This document shows, piece by piece, positions 18,281 through 27,553 of a stretch of DNA of 64,000 bases. Numbering within the stretch: position 1 is the stretch's first letter; each line of letters opens with the position of its first letter. Made by a program: the position numbers and the translations under genes. The stretch is taken from the NCBI GenBank assembly GCA_020026155.1, contig JAHHQX010000010.1:1-64000 (forward strand), in the 5' to 3' direction. The notes under the pieces are model-generated. The model saw only the letters and a program-made list of their open reading frames with translations, made no database searches and was not told the origin of the DNA. The DNA comes from Actinobacillus sp. GTDB lineage: Bacteria > Pseudomonadota > Gammaproteobacteria > Enterobacterales > Pasteurellaceae.

Positions 18281-19618
18281 AGTTTTTATTTCTTCGACTC
18301 GGCTTATGATGATTCCTTTTGCAAGATGGGTTCGGATAATTTCATCTTTTTGCACGTCATTTGCATTTTTAATGACATGTTCTGTGCTATTTAAGGTAAT
18401 AGAATAGCCTCGGCCAAGAATAGCCAGTGGGCTAAGCTGATTTAATTCTGCACAGAGTTTTGAAAAATGATATTTCTGCTGCTGGAATTGCCCTTGTACT
18501 TGTTGTTGTAAGCGTTGGGTGAGTGCTAAACAATATTGTTGATCTTTTTGTATTTTTAATGGTAATGGATTGTGCTGTAAACGTTGCTGTAAGGATTGCA
18601 TCTGCGTTTGCTGTTTAGCTATGTATTTTTGCATGGCGGTTTGCAATGCGTAGTTGAAGGCTTGGAAGCGTTGTTGGCGATCGGCTAACTGTTTTTGAGG
18701 GTGGCATTGTAAAAGACGCATTTTTAGCTGGTGGAGCTGATAAGTTTTTACCCCAAAGCAGCGATCTAATGCCATACCTAAATGTTGAGTCGCATTTTGT
18801 AAACGATCTAATAAGGCTTGGCGATCACGGCTAACTAATTCAGCAGCGACGGACGGTGTTGCTGCTCGCACGTCTGCAACAAAGTCAGCGATCGTGACAT
18901 CAACCTCATGCCCCACCGCACTGATAATCGGAAGTTGCGAACGATAAATTGCCTCGGCAACAATCTCTTCATTAAAACACCAAAGATCTTCAAGTGATCC
19001 GCCCCCGCGTCCGACAATAAGTACATCGACTTCTTGGCGACGGTTAGCGAGATCAATCATTTCTGCAATATTTGCTGCCGCTTCTTTTCCTTGCACCAAG
19101 CTTGGATAGATCACGACTTCTAAACTGGGATCACGACGACGTAGCACTTTAAGAATATCGTGGAGAGCAGCACCAGTTGATGACGTTACGATACCCACAC
19201 GTTGGCAATTTTGCGGTAACGATTTTTTAAGATGGGCATCAAACCAACCGCGTTCATCCAGTTTTAATTTTAATGCCTCGAACTGCTGTTGTAACATCCC
19301 ATCACCTGCAGGAAGCATTTGTTCTACGATAATTTGATAGTCACCTCGGGGTTCGTACAAACTGACTTTAGCACAGACGATAACTTGCATTCCATTTTGA
19401 GGACGGAATGGAGTACGGGAATTATATCCACGAAACATCGCACCACGGACTTGTGCCGCATTGTCTTTCAGAGAAAAATACCAGTGTCCAGAAACAGGCT
19501 GAGTGAAGTTGGAAATCTCACCGCTTAGCCAGACTTGGCGAAAATTGCCTTCAAGTTGTGCTTTTACTGCTGCGTTTAATTCGGAGATTGAATAAACTGG
19601 TGGACGAGATTGTTGCAT
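18275..19618 (-). CDS. xseA: Exodeoxyribonuclease VII large subunit
   Basis: Catalytic subunit of ExoVII, which degrades single-stranded DNA from both ends. It has 447 residues (E. coli 456). An N-terminal OB-fold (VWLSGEISNF..GHWYFSLKD) precedes the catalytic domain with VGIVTSSTGAALHDIL, VLIVGRGGGSLEDLWCFNEE and ISAVGHEVD. A long glutamine-rich helical region follows, and GRGYSI occurs near the C-terminus. xseB is not in the window. It is downstream of kdsC on the same strand with a 56-bp gap. Confidence 0.96.
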   Translation of the reverse strand: MQQSRPPVYSISELNAAVKAQLEGNFRQVWLSGEISNFTQPVSGHWYFSLKDNAAQVRGAMFRGYNSRTPFRPQNGMQVIVCAKVSLYEPRGDYQIIVEQMLPAGDGMLQQQFEALKLKLDERGWFDAHLKKSLPQNCQRVGIVTSSTGAALHDILKVLRRRDPSLEVVIYPSLVQGKEAAANIAEMIDLANRRQEVDVLIVGRGGGSLEDLWCFNEEIVAEAIYRSQLPIISAVGHEVDVTIADFVADVRAATPSVAAELVSRDRQALLDRLQNATQHLGMALDRCFGVKTYQLHQLKMRLLQCHPQKQLADRQQRFQAFNYALQTAMQKYIAKQQTQMQSLQQRLQHNPLPLKIQKDQQYCLALTQRLQQQVQGQFQQQKYHFSKLCAELNQLSPLAILGRGYSITLNSTEHVIKNANDVQKDEIIRTHLAKGIIISRVEEIKTA

Positions 19619-19648
19619 AGTGCGTCCTTATTTTTAGCGTTGAAATCG

Positions 19649-19678
19649 CATAAATTTTTACGAAAATCGTGGCGTTAT
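19649..19678. repeat. Dispersed GGGGCGT-motif, copy 4
   Basis: A single arm with variant core GTGGCGTTA, preceded by a near-consensus AT block and CGAAAAT. It overlaps the kdsC stop codon (19675-19677). Confidence 0.7.
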
Positions 19679-20226
19679 TGTGCCATTTTTTGTGCTTGTT
19701 TTAAAAAACCTTGTGCGGTCTGATAATTCTCTGCTTTACCTTGTGCCATAAGGATTTTATCGGCTAGCTCACGAAAAGCGCCACGACCACCACAGGTTTC
19801 TAATACAAGATCTGCTTGATTTTTTACATATGATAAGCCATCGGCAACTGCAACGCTTAAACCACACACTGCAAATGCAGGAAGATCGACACTGTCATCC
19901 CCGATGTAGGCGGTTTCCTCTGGACGAACGCCTATCGCTTGCATAAGTTGATAACAAGCCGTTTCCTTTTCAAGTTTGCCTAATTGAAAATGTTGAATGC
20001 CTAAATCACTAATGCGTTTGCGTAAAACAGCAGAATCACGTCCAGAAAGAACCGCAACGTGTACACCATTTTCCATTAGAAGGCGGATCCCTAAGCCATC
20101 TTTGACATTGAAAATTTTAAGGATTTCACCTTCGCTACTGTAAATTAATGAACCGTCTGTTAATACGCCATCAACATCCGTAATCACAAGTTTGATATTT
20201 TTTAATTTATTTTCAATATGTTGCAT
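19675..20226 (-). CDS. kdsC: 3-deoxy-D-manno-octulosonate 8-phosphate phosphatase
   Basis: HAD-superfamily phosphatase that removes phosphate from KDO 8-phosphate to give KDO for the LPS inner core. It has 183 residues. The nucleophile motif DVDGVLTDG is near residues 17-25, motif II is VLSGRDS, and GDDSVDLPA supplies the metal-binding aspartates. No cap domain is evident, as expected for the tetrameric C0-type KdsC. It begins 9 nt after kdsD, so the two form an operon for successive KDO steps. Confidence 0.95.
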   Translation of the reverse strand: MQHIENKLKNIKLVITDVDGVLTDGSLIYSSEGEILKIFNVKDGLGIRLLMENGVHVAVLSGRDSAVLRKRISDLGIQHFQLGKLEKETACYQLMQAIGVRPEETAYIGDDSVDLPAFAVCGLSVAVADGLSYVKNQADLVLETCGGRGAFRELADKILMAQGKAENYQTAQGFLKQAQKMAQ

Positions 20227-20235
20227 TTTATATCC

Positions 20236-21171
20236 TTAACTTGAAAATTCGACTAATCCGACAACTTGTTGATTTTCATCCACAACCACGAGGGAATGAA
20301 TTTTATGTTTTTTCATAAAGTCTTCGGCTTGAGAAAGGTAACTTTCGGCCGAAATTGTTTTCGGCTGGGTAGTCATAAGTTCTTGAGCGGTTTTATTGAG
20401 AATATCCGCGCCTTTAGCGGTTAATGCACGGCGGATATCGCCGTCGGTAATGATGCCAAGTAATTTCTGATTTTCCATGACTAATGCCACACCCATGCGC
20501 CCTTCATTCATAATGCTTAGGCAATCTGTAAAGGTGGTGGAAGGTAAAGCAATCGGTAAGCGAGTTTGCATTTGATCTTTAACTCGACACAATAAACGGC
20601 GACCTAAACTGCCACCTGGATGGAATTTAGCAAAATCAAGCGGGCAGAAGTTGCGGGCTTTAATGAGGGCGACCGCAAGTGCATCACCTAATGCAAGTGT
20701 AACCAGTGCAGACGTTGTCGGAGCGAGGTTATTCGGGCAGGCCTCACGCTCAACTGAAATATCAAGGATATAGTCTGCATGACGGGCAAGCGTAGAATGT
20801 GGATTTCCCGTTAAGGCAATGATTTTATTACCAAAACTTTTGAGGCTTGGAATGAGTTTATTGACATCATCTGTTTCACCACTGTTTGAAATCAGCATGA
20901 CGACATCAATTGGTTTGAGCATCCCTAAATCGCCATGAAATGCCTCTGTGGGATGAAGAAAAAAGCTCGGTGTTCCCGTAGAGGCAAAGGTTGCCACCAT
21001 TTTTTTACCAATTAAGCCAGATTTGCCAATGCCACCAATGACTAAACGCCCTTGGCAACCTAAAATAAGATCGATAACTTGATTAAAATTATCATCAAGA
21101 TGATCGCTTAAGCGGGTTAAGGCATTTTTTTCTATGGATAAGGTTTCTTGGGCAATCTTTAAATAATCCAT
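20236..21171 (-). CDS. kdsD: D-arabinose 5-phosphate isomerase
   Basis: Interconverts ribulose 5-phosphate and arabinose 5-phosphate, the first step toward KDO. It has 311 residues. An N-terminal SIS domain (GGIGKSGLIGKKMVATFASTG, LISNSGETDDV, LTGNPHSTL) is followed by two CBS domains from about residue 200 (IMNEGRMGVALVM..GIITDGDIRRAL; MKKHKIHSLVVVDE). The layout is that of E. coli KdsD (328 residues), with a slightly shorter N-terminus. kdsC is directly downstream. The hem operon lies upstream, 67 bp away, and readthrough from hemN is possible because I see no clear terminator there. Confidence 0.95.
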   Translation of the reverse strand: MDYLKIAQETLSIEKNALTRLSDHLDDNFNQVIDLILGCQGRLVIGGIGKSGLIGKKMVATFASTGTPSFFLHPTEAFHGDLGMLKPIDVVMLISNSGETDDVNKLIPSLKSFGNKIIALTGNPHSTLARHADYILDISVEREACPNNLAPTTSALVTLALGDALAVALIKARNFCPLDFAKFHPGGSLGRRLLCRVKDQMQTRLPIALPSTTFTDCLSIMNEGRMGVALVMENQKLLGIITDGDIRRALTAKGADILNKTAQELMTTQPKTISAESYLSQAEDFMKKHKIHSLVVVDENQQVVGLVEFSS

Positions 21172-21238
21172 CTTTTTTCCTCCTAATCACTTCAAATAGC
21201 ACTATTCTACTTTAAAAGAGGAAAAAAGAGGAATTTTG

Positions 21239-22600
21239 CTAAATTGTCATTGAAAAAATACGCGTTTCAGGTTTATGGCGCATTAAACGCAAGTCGAAGG
21301 TCATACAAATATTACGCACAAACATACGTCCTTTTTCGGTAATGTGTAGTTTGGTACCGTCATAGGTTAACAAAGCATCTTTTTCCATTTCTTGAAGTTG
21401 TTGGCGGATTTGACGTTGCATATCTTCCGATAAGCCAACTGCAAGATCAGTTTCTAGATGACACATTAAGTTTAGAATATGTTGACGCATAATCAGGTCT
21501 TCTGCCGTGAGCAAGTGACCTTTCATAATCGGTAATTGATTATTCTCAACGCGTTGTGTGTAAGCTTTTAATGATTTTTCATTTTGTGCGAAGGCATACC
21601 AAGAATCACTGATAGAAGACATGCCAAGCCCAATCATTAATTGCGTTTTCCCTGCCGTATAGCCCATAAAATTACGGTGTAATTGATGATTTTCTAATGC
21701 TTGATAAAGGGTATCAGTCGGTAGGGCAAAGTGATCCATTCCAATTTCAACATAACCATTGGCAAATAGCATTTCTTTACCGAGTTCGTAGAAATGACGT
21801 TTTTCTACATCTTTTGGTAAATCATTTTCATCGAAACCACGTTGCATAACACCTTTTACCCAAGGCACGTGCGCATAGCTGTAATAAGCAATACGATCAG
21901 GACGCAAGGAAACTGTTTTTTCGATCGTATCACGGATGCTGGCTTCAGTCTGGAATGGTAAGCCGAAGATCAAGTCATGGCTGATAGAGGTGTAGCCAAT
22001 TTCACGAGAAAGATCGTGGATCGCTTTGACTTGATCAAAACTTTGAATACGATGGATCGCTGTTTGTACAGTAGGATCGTAATCTTGAATCCCAAAACTA
22101 TTTCGGCGTGCACCGAGATCGTATAGAGTTTGTACCTGTTCTGCAGATGTATGATTAGGGTGAGCTTCGTAGCTAAGCACAAAGTCTGGGTGTTTAGTAC
22201 TATTTTTAAGCAATCCTTCAATCAGAAGACGTAAATTTTCTGCTGAGAAAAAAGTCGGCGTACCGCCCCCCAGATGAATTTCCTTAATTTGGGGTTTTTC
22301 AGAAAATAATTGACGATAAAGCGCCCATTCTTTTAGTACTGTCTGAATATAAGGCAACTCGACATCATGTGTTTTGCTGATTTTCTTATGACAAGCACAG
22401 AAGGTACAAAGGCTAACGCAAAACGGTAAGTGAATATAAAGGCTAATCCCTTCGCTTTGATTACTTTGCTGAAAGGATTGGGCAACACTTGCCTGCCAAT
22501 CAATTAACTGAATACCTTCTGGATTCCAAAAGGGAACCGTAGGGTAGCTTGTATAGCGTGGACCCGGAATATTGTATTTACGAATAAGCGCTTTATCCAT
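21239..22600 (-). CDS. hemN: Oxygen-independent coproporphyrinogen III oxidase (radical SAM)
   Basis: Converts coproporphyrinogen III to protoporphyrinogen IX without oxygen. It has 453 residues. The radical-SAM cysteines are Cys61, Cys65 and Cys68, with Cys70 next to them (FCVSLCTFCACHK). GGGTPTFF and DHFALPTDTLYQA follow, and the HemN C-terminal domain is present. The text (YNIPGPRYTSYPTVPFW near the start, FMGYTAGKTQLMIGLG, a C-terminus ending ETRIFSMTI) agrees with what I know of Bacteroidetes HemN rather than the E. coli-type protein. It is the last gene of the hem operon, 14 nt after hemE. A true HemN rather than HemW is supported by the fourth cysteine and the length. Confidence 0.94.
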   Translation of the reverse strand: MDKALIRKYNIPGPRYTSYPTVPFWNPEGIQLIDWQASVAQSFQQSNQSEGISLYIHLPFCVSLCTFCACHKKISKTHDVELPYIQTVLKEWALYRQLFSEKPQIKEIHLGGGTPTFFSAENLRLLIEGLLKNSTKHPDFVLSYEAHPNHTSAEQVQTLYDLGARRNSFGIQDYDPTVQTAIHRIQSFDQVKAIHDLSREIGYTSISHDLIFGLPFQTEASIRDTIEKTVSLRPDRIAYYSYAHVPWVKGVMQRGFDENDLPKDVEKRHFYELGKEMLFANGYVEIGMDHFALPTDTLYQALENHQLHRNFMGYTAGKTQLMIGLGMSSISDSWYAFAQNEKSLKAYTQRVENNQLPIMKGHLLTAEDLIMRQHILNLMCHLETDLAVGLSEDMQRQIRQQLQEMEKDALLTYDGTKLHITEKGRMFVRNICMTFDLRLMRHKPETRIFSMTI

Positions 22601-22608
22601 TTTTACCT

Positions 22609-22635
22609 CACGCCCTATTTTTCGGAATAATTTTT
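22609..22635. repeat. Dispersed GGGGCGT-motif, copy 5
   Basis: A single degenerate arm (core CACGCCCT, then ATTTTTCGG and AATAATTTTT). It overlaps the hemE stop codon (22615-22617) at the hemE/hemN junction and is the only copy inside the 7.6-kb hem operon. Confidence 0.65.
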
Positions 22636-23643
22636 GACGGCATCAACGAAGGCATGCACATTCTCAAGTGGAATATTAGGTAAGATACCATGACCGAGGT
22701 TGGCGATATACTTATCTTTGCCAAATTGGTCGATCATTTCTGTTACCATTTTGGTGATCGTTGCTGGCGAAGAAAGTAAGCGTGCTGGATCAAAATTCCC
22801 TTGTAAGGTAATTTTATTATGTGTTAACTGACGCGCTAATTGTGGGCGCACAGTCCAGTCAATACCAAGAGCGGCAGCAGGCGAATTTGCCATTTCATCC
22901 AATGCAAACCAACAGCCTTTCGCAAACGCAATTACCGGTGCTTCGTCTTTTAAGGCATTAATGATTTGTAAAATATATTGCCAAGAGAAAGTTTGATAGT
23001 CATCCGGGCTTAACATGCCGCCCCAAGAGTCAAAAATTTGCAGGGCATTTACACCTGCTTTCACTTTGGCTCGTAAGTAAGCGATCGTGGTATCGGTAAT
23101 TTTTTGTAAAAGTTGATGCGCTAATTGCGGGTGTGTAAAGCAAAATGCTTTAGCTTGATCAAAGGTTTTTGAGCCTTGACCTTGCACGCAATAGCATAAA
23201 ATTGTCCACGGCGATCCCGCAAAGCCGATGAGGGGTACTTCATCATCTAATAATTCTTTTGTCGCTTTAACCGCATCCATCACGTAGCCAAGGCTATCAT
23301 TAATATCAGGAATGATTACGTTATCAATGTCTTGTTGGGTACGGATCGGATTTGGTAACCACGGACCGATGCCCGCTTTCATTTCGACATCAATATTCAT
23401 TGCTTGTGGAACAACGAGAATATCAGAAAACAGAATGGCAGCGTCCATACCGAAACGGCGAATAGGTTGTACAGTTAGTTCACTCGCTAATTCTGGGATA
23501 CGACAACGAGTGAAGAAATCATATTTAGCTTTAATTGCTTGAAATTCTGGTAAATAACGCCCAGCTTGACGCATCATCCATACTGGAGGACGTGGAACAG
23601 ATTTGCCTTCAAGGGCATCAAGAAATAAGCGATTTTTAATCAT
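22615..23643 (-). CDS. hemE: Uroporphyrinogen decarboxylase
   Basis: Removes four carboxyl groups from uroporphyrinogen III to give coproporphyrinogen III. It has 342 residues from the ATG at 23643 (GGGA ribosome site). A TTG four codons upstream is less likely. The substrate-binding signature RPPVWMMRQAGRYLPEF is near residue 17, with the catalytic Asp in LFSDILVVPQA and the conserved FGKDKYIANLGHGILPN block at the C-terminus. Segments such as IGFAGSPWTI and YCVQGQGSKTFDQAKAFC resemble Bacteroidetes HemE. It lies between hemL (29 nt) and hemN (14 nt) in the operon. Confidence 0.96.
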   Translation of the reverse strand: MIKNRLFLDALEGKSVPRPPVWMMRQAGRYLPEFQAIKAKYDFFTRCRIPELASELTVQPIRRFGMDAAILFSDILVVPQAMNIDVEMKAGIGPWLPNPIRTQQDIDNVIIPDINDSLGYVMDAVKATKELLDDEVPLIGFAGSPWTILCYCVQGQGSKTFDQAKAFCFTHPQLAHQLLQKITDTTIAYLRAKVKAGVNALQIFDSWGGMLSPDDYQTFSWQYILQIINALKDEAPVIAFAKGCWFALDEMANSPAAALGIDWTVRPQLARQLTHNKITLQGNFDPARLLSSPATITKMVTEMIDQFGKDKYIANLGHGILPNIPLENVHAFVDAVKNYSEK

Positions 23644-23672
23644 AATAAATCCCAAAAAAGTATTTGTTAATA

Positions 23673-24965
23673 TTAGCTATTTGCTACCTGTTGTAAGGCA
23701 TAATCAATGGCAGTAGCCACTTTTTGTAAATCTTCTTGAGTCATAGCACTGCTTAAGAACCAAGATTCAAATTGTGATGGTGGTAAGAACACGCCTTTTT
23801 CCATCATTGCCCAGAAGAAAGTTTTGAATTTTTGCGTATCTGCTTGTTGAGCCGTTTTAAAATTCGTCACTTTTTCTGTGGTAAAGAATGGGGTAAGCAT
23901 TGAACCAAAACGGTTAACTTGAATATCTACACCATGTTTTTTCGCGGCTTGATAGAACGTTTCCTCAAGGAATGCGGCATTTTTTTCAAATTGGGCGTAA
24001 GGATTTTGTTTTTTCAATTCTTTGAGGGTCGCTAAGCCAGCACTCATTGACATAGGGTTGCCAGACAGAGTACCCGCTTGATACATATCGCCAAGCGGTG
24101 AAACTTTTTGCATAATTTCGTCACGCGCGCCGTATGCACCCACAGGGAAACCACCACCAATAATTTTACCGAAAGTAGTGATGTCTGCTTTTAAGCCGAT
24201 AAGATCTTGTGCACCACCAAATTTGGAGCGGAAACCCGTCATCACTTCATCAACAATGATTAAAATATTATTTTCACGCGCGAGTTTTTGAATCCCTTCA
24301 ATAAAGGCTGGTTCAGGTAAAACCACGCCCATATTTCCTGCAATAGGCTCAATAATCATTGCAGCAATGTCATTTGGAAAGGCTTCAACTAATGCTTTAA
24401 CGCTTTCTAAATTATTGTATTCAGCAATGATGGTATTCTTAACCGCATCCGCTGGCACACCCTTGCTATCTGGTAAGCTGAATGTGGCGACACCAGAACC
24501 TGCAGACACTAAAAGTGAATCTGCATGACCATGGTAGCAACCAGAGAATTTAATGATTTTATCTTTGCCGGTGTAAGCACGTGCTAGACGCAATGCACTG
24601 AATACTGCCTCAGTACCTGAGTTCACAAAACGGACTTTATCCATATGCGGGAAGGTATCACAAACGATTTCTGCAAGTTGAATTTCAAGTTCGGTGGTTG
24701 CACCAAAGGCATAACCCACTTTTAAGGTTTCTTCAAGCGCACTTTCAACTGCTGGCGCACGATGTCCAAGGATCATTGGACCATAAGCTTGGACGAAATC
24801 GATATATTCATTGCCATCGACATCGTAAATTTTACTACCCAGCCCTTTTTCAATAAAAATAGGGGAGCCACCTACGGATTTAAACGCACGCACAGGTGAG
24901 TTAACGCCACCGACAAGATGTTGTTGGGCTTTAGCATAAAGTTCTGCAGATTTTGTTGTTTTCAT
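23673..24965 (-). CDS. hemL: Glutamate-1-semialdehyde 2,1-aminomutase
   Basis: PLP-dependent enzyme that converts glutamate 1-semialdehyde to 5-aminolevulinate, the second step of the C5 pathway. It has 430 residues from the ATG at 24965 (CAGGA ribosome site). The reading frame extends 29 codons further but has no better signal. GGVNSPVRAFKSVGG is near the N-terminus, CYHGHAD and VDEVMTGFR lie mid-protein, and the PLP lysine is in TTFGKIIGGGFPVGA. It is 16 nt after hemB. HemA and HemL act in sequence and are both encoded here. Confidence 0.96.
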   Translation of the reverse strand: MKTTKSAELYAKAQQHLVGGVNSPVRAFKSVGGSPIFIEKGLGSKIYDVDGNEYIDFVQAYGPMILGHRAPAVESALEETLKVGYAFGATTELEIQLAEIVCDTFPHMDKVRFVNSGTEAVFSALRLARAYTGKDKIIKFSGCYHGHADSLLVSAGSGVATFSLPDSKGVPADAVKNTIIAEYNNLESVKALVEAFPNDIAAMIIEPIAGNMGVVLPEPAFIEGIQKLARENNILIIVDEVMTGFRSKFGGAQDLIGLKADITTFGKIIGGGFPVGAYGARDEIMQKVSPLGDMYQAGTLSGNPMSMSAGLATLKELKKQNPYAQFEKNAAFLEETFYQAAKKHGVDIQVNRFGSMLTPFFTTEKVTNFKTAQQADTQKFKTFFWAMMEKGVFLPPSQFESWFLSSAMTQEDLQKVATAIDYALQQVANS

Positions 24966-24981
24966 AATAATTCCTGAATAA

Positions 24982-25956
24982 TTAATGCTGTTGTTGAAGG
25001 CAAATTGCCGCTTCTTTTGCAAAATAAGTAATGATGATATTAGCGCCTGCACGTTTCATTGAAAGTAAACTTTCCATCATGACACGGGTGCCATCAATCC
25101 AGCCTTTTTCAGCGGCTGCTTTGACCATTGCGTATTCACCACTGACGTTGTAGCAAGCGATTGGAACTGGGAACTGATTTTTAACATCACGAATAATATC
25201 CAAATAACTCAACGCAGGTTTTACCATTAAGATATCGGCTTGTTCTTCAAAATCTAACATCGCTTCACGCATTGCTTCATCACGATTTGCAGGATCCATT
25301 TGATAAGTGCGACGATCCCCAAAAGTTGGCGTTGAATCTGCCGCATCACGGAATGGACCATAAAATGCAGAGGCATATTTCACGGCATAGGACATAATTG
25401 GTAAATTAGGAAAGCCTGCATCATCTAATGCTTGGCGGATAGTTGCAATCATACCATCCATCATGCCAGATGGTGCCACCATATCAACGCCTGCTTTTGC
25501 GTGAGAAACGACTTGTTTAGCAATATTTGCCAAGGTCGCATCATTATCAACATCGTGATCGCAAATAGGTCCGCAATGACCATGATCTGTGTATTCACAG
25601 AAACATACGTCGGTAATTATATAAAGTTGTGGATAATGTTGTTTAATGAAACGGACTGCTTGTTGCATAATGCCATCATCTTGCCAACTACTTGAACCTT
25701 CGCTGTCTTTATGTTTTGGGATACCGAAAAGCATAATTGCAGGGATGTTCAAAGCGACCACTTCATCAAGTTCTTTACTCACGGTATCTAATGACCAGCG
25801 TTTGATGCCCGGCATAGAAGGAATTTCAGCCTCAATATTTTCCCCTTCTTCAATAAAAATTGGATAGACAAAATCATCAACAGAAAGTTGAGTTTCACGA
25901 ACAAGGCGACGGATGTTAGTATTTTTGCGTAAGCGACGAGTGCGTTGGAAATTCAT
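24982..25956 (-). CDS. hemB: Delta-aminolevulinic acid dehydratase (zinc type)
   Basis: Condenses two 5-aminolevulinates to porphobilinogen. It has 324 residues. The zinc-binding cysteines of the metal-dependent class are in DVCFCEYTDHGHCG (about residues 118-131). The two active-site lysines lie in MSYAVKYASAFYGPF and LMVKPALSYLD. It is 13 nt downstream of the hemCD fusion. The cysteine-rich zinc form is widespread and gives no clear sign of origin on its own. Confidence 0.96.
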   Translation of the reverse strand: MNFQRTRRLRKNTNIRRLVRETQLSVDDFVYPIFIEEGENIEAEIPSMPGIKRWSLDTVSKELDEVVALNIPAIMLFGIPKHKDSEGSSSWQDDGIMQQAVRFIKQHYPQLYIITDVCFCEYTDHGHCGPICDHDVDNDATLANIAKQVVSHAKAGVDMVAPSGMMDGMIATIRQALDDAGFPNLPIMSYAVKYASAFYGPFRDAADSTPTFGDRRTYQMDPANRDEAMREAMLDFEEQADILMVKPALSYLDIIRDVKNQFPVPIACYNVSGEYAMVKAAAEKGWIDGTRVMMESLLSMKRAGANIIITYFAKEAAICLQQQH

Positions 25957-25969
25957 TATCGTATTCCTC

Positions 25970-27553
25970 TTATAACTGTTTCATTAAGCTTTGTTGGGCT
26001 TCAGCAATCACGTCTTCAATACGTGGTGAACGAGCAACATGGACTTTTTCGAAATATTTTTTAGCGGTTTGCGCGGTACTTTCGCCGATGCAAAACGCCA
26101 GTTTATTTGTGTTATTTTGCTGAATAAAACTTTCTACCGCGGAAGGGCTAAAGAATAAAACAGCATCGATCTCATCTTGCACTTTAGTTGGGCAAAGATG
26201 CGTTTGGTAAACTTCAATTTCTTGTAATTCAATCTCTTTATCAGCAAATTGGCGAGCAATATGACCTAGGCGTTTATTGCCACAAAAATAAGTGACTTTT
26301 TGACTTTCTAGCAAAGGAATAATCGCTTCTGCTAATGCCTGAGAAGATGGGGCAGTCGTTGTCACTTTTCCAAATTTTTCTTCGACTAATTTTGTCGTTT
26401 CTTCCCCGACACAATATAAATTTTCAAATCGGAGTTGGTCAGCAGCGAAATTATCCAATAAAGCTTGAACTGCATTTTTACTGGTAAAGATAACGTGCGG
26501 CTGAATAGTTTTAATCACTTCAGGCGCTAGTGTATTTGTTTCAGTTTTAATGAAAGGTTGGCAACTTACTTCAAACTCATCTGAAAAGAGAGCGCATTGA
26601 GCAGGTGTTAAGACTTTGGTAGAAAGCACTTTCACCTTAAACGTTCTACCGTCCATTTGCATAATTTGTTTACCACCTTGTGCGATAACTTCATCAGCAC
26701 AACTTTTAGCAATGCTATTTGCCTCAGTAATGGCAACATGGCGATGAACCTCAATTTTCTTGGTACCGTCTTGGCTTAATAAAATTCCTGTAAAATTGAT
26801 AGATTGATTATCTTTATCTAATTGAGCCAGCGCGCCGATAGGGGCACTACAACCCCCTTCAAGAAGGTTTAAGAAATCGCGTTCAATGCGGGAACAAATT
26901 TCCGTTTCTTTATGATTGATTTTTTCACACGCCGCCAAAATCGGTAAATTTTCTGCCATTGCGGTAATCATAATGACGCCTTGGGCAGGAGCAGGAATCA
27001 TCCAATCTAAATCTAAACTATTTTCTGGACGTAAATTAATTCGTTCTAAACCTGCTGCCGCAAAGATAGCACCGTTCCAGTCATTGGTAGCGAGTTTATT
27101 TAAGCGGGTTTGCACATTACCACGTAAACTTTCAACGTGATGGTGGGGATAGCGGTTTAGCCATTGTGCTTTACGGCGTAAGCTACTGGTTGCCACAATA
27201 CCGTGCGTGGCATTAAGAAAATCTAAGTTATCTTTATAAACTAAAATATCATGGAAATTAGCTCGCTCTAAAACGGCAGCTTGCACAATACCTTTAGGGA
27301 GGATTGTCGGCACATCTTTCATAGAATGTACAGCGATATCAATTTCACCACGTAACATTGCAATGTCTAGATGACGTGTAAAGACGCCAGTGATGCCTAA
27401 TTCATATAACGGTTTATCTAAAATCACGTCCCCTGTGGCTTTTAGCGGCACGAGCTCAGTTTTATAACCTAATTGATTTAATTTATTTTGAACCTGAATC
27501 GCTTGCCATAGGGCGAGTTGGCTATCGCGTGTGCCAATTCTAATGGTGTTCAT
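25970..27553 (-). CDS. hemCD: Fused porphobilinogen deaminase / uroporphyrinogen III synthase
   Basis: One continuous 527-residue protein. Residues 1 to about 300 are HemC, which polymerises four porphobilinogens to hydroxymethylbilane: IRIGTRDSQLALWQA, VHSMKDVPT at 75-83, SSLRRKAQWL, LRGNVQTRL, and the dipyrromethane-cofactor Cys235 in EGGCSAPIG. Residues from about 305 to 527 are HemD-like, which closes the ring with inversion of ring D: VIFTSKNAV, CVGEET, FFSPSAVESF, AFCIGESTA. E. coli and most gamma-proteobacteria encode HemC and HemD separately. It overlaps the end of hemA by 14 nt, suggesting translational coupling. HemD is a weakly conserved family, so that half rests on length, motifs and context. 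Confidence 0.9.
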   Translation of the reverse strand: MNTIRIGTRDSQLALWQAIQVQNKLNQLGYKTELVPLKATGDVILDKPLYELGITGVFTRHLDIAMLRGEIDIAVHSMKDVPTILPKGIVQAAVLERANFHDILVYKDNLDFLNATHGIVATSSLRRKAQWLNRYPHHHVESLRGNVQTRLNKLATNDWNGAIFAAAGLERINLRPENSLDLDWMIPAPAQGVIMITAMAENLPILAACEKINHKETEICSRIERDFLNLLEGGCSAPIGALAQLDKDNQSINFTGILLSQDGTKKIEVHRHVAITEANSIAKSCADEVIAQGGKQIMQMDGRTFKVKVLSTKVLTPAQCALFSDEFEVSCQPFIKTETNTLAPEVIKTIQPHVIFTSKNAVQALLDNFAADQLRFENLYCVGEETTKLVEEKFGKVTTTAPSSQALAEAIIPLLESQKVTYFCGNKRLGHIARQFADKEIELQEIEVYQTHLCPTKVQDEIDAVLFFSPSAVESFIQQNNTNKLAFCIGESTAQTAKKYFEKVHVARSPRIEDVIAEAQQSLMKQL

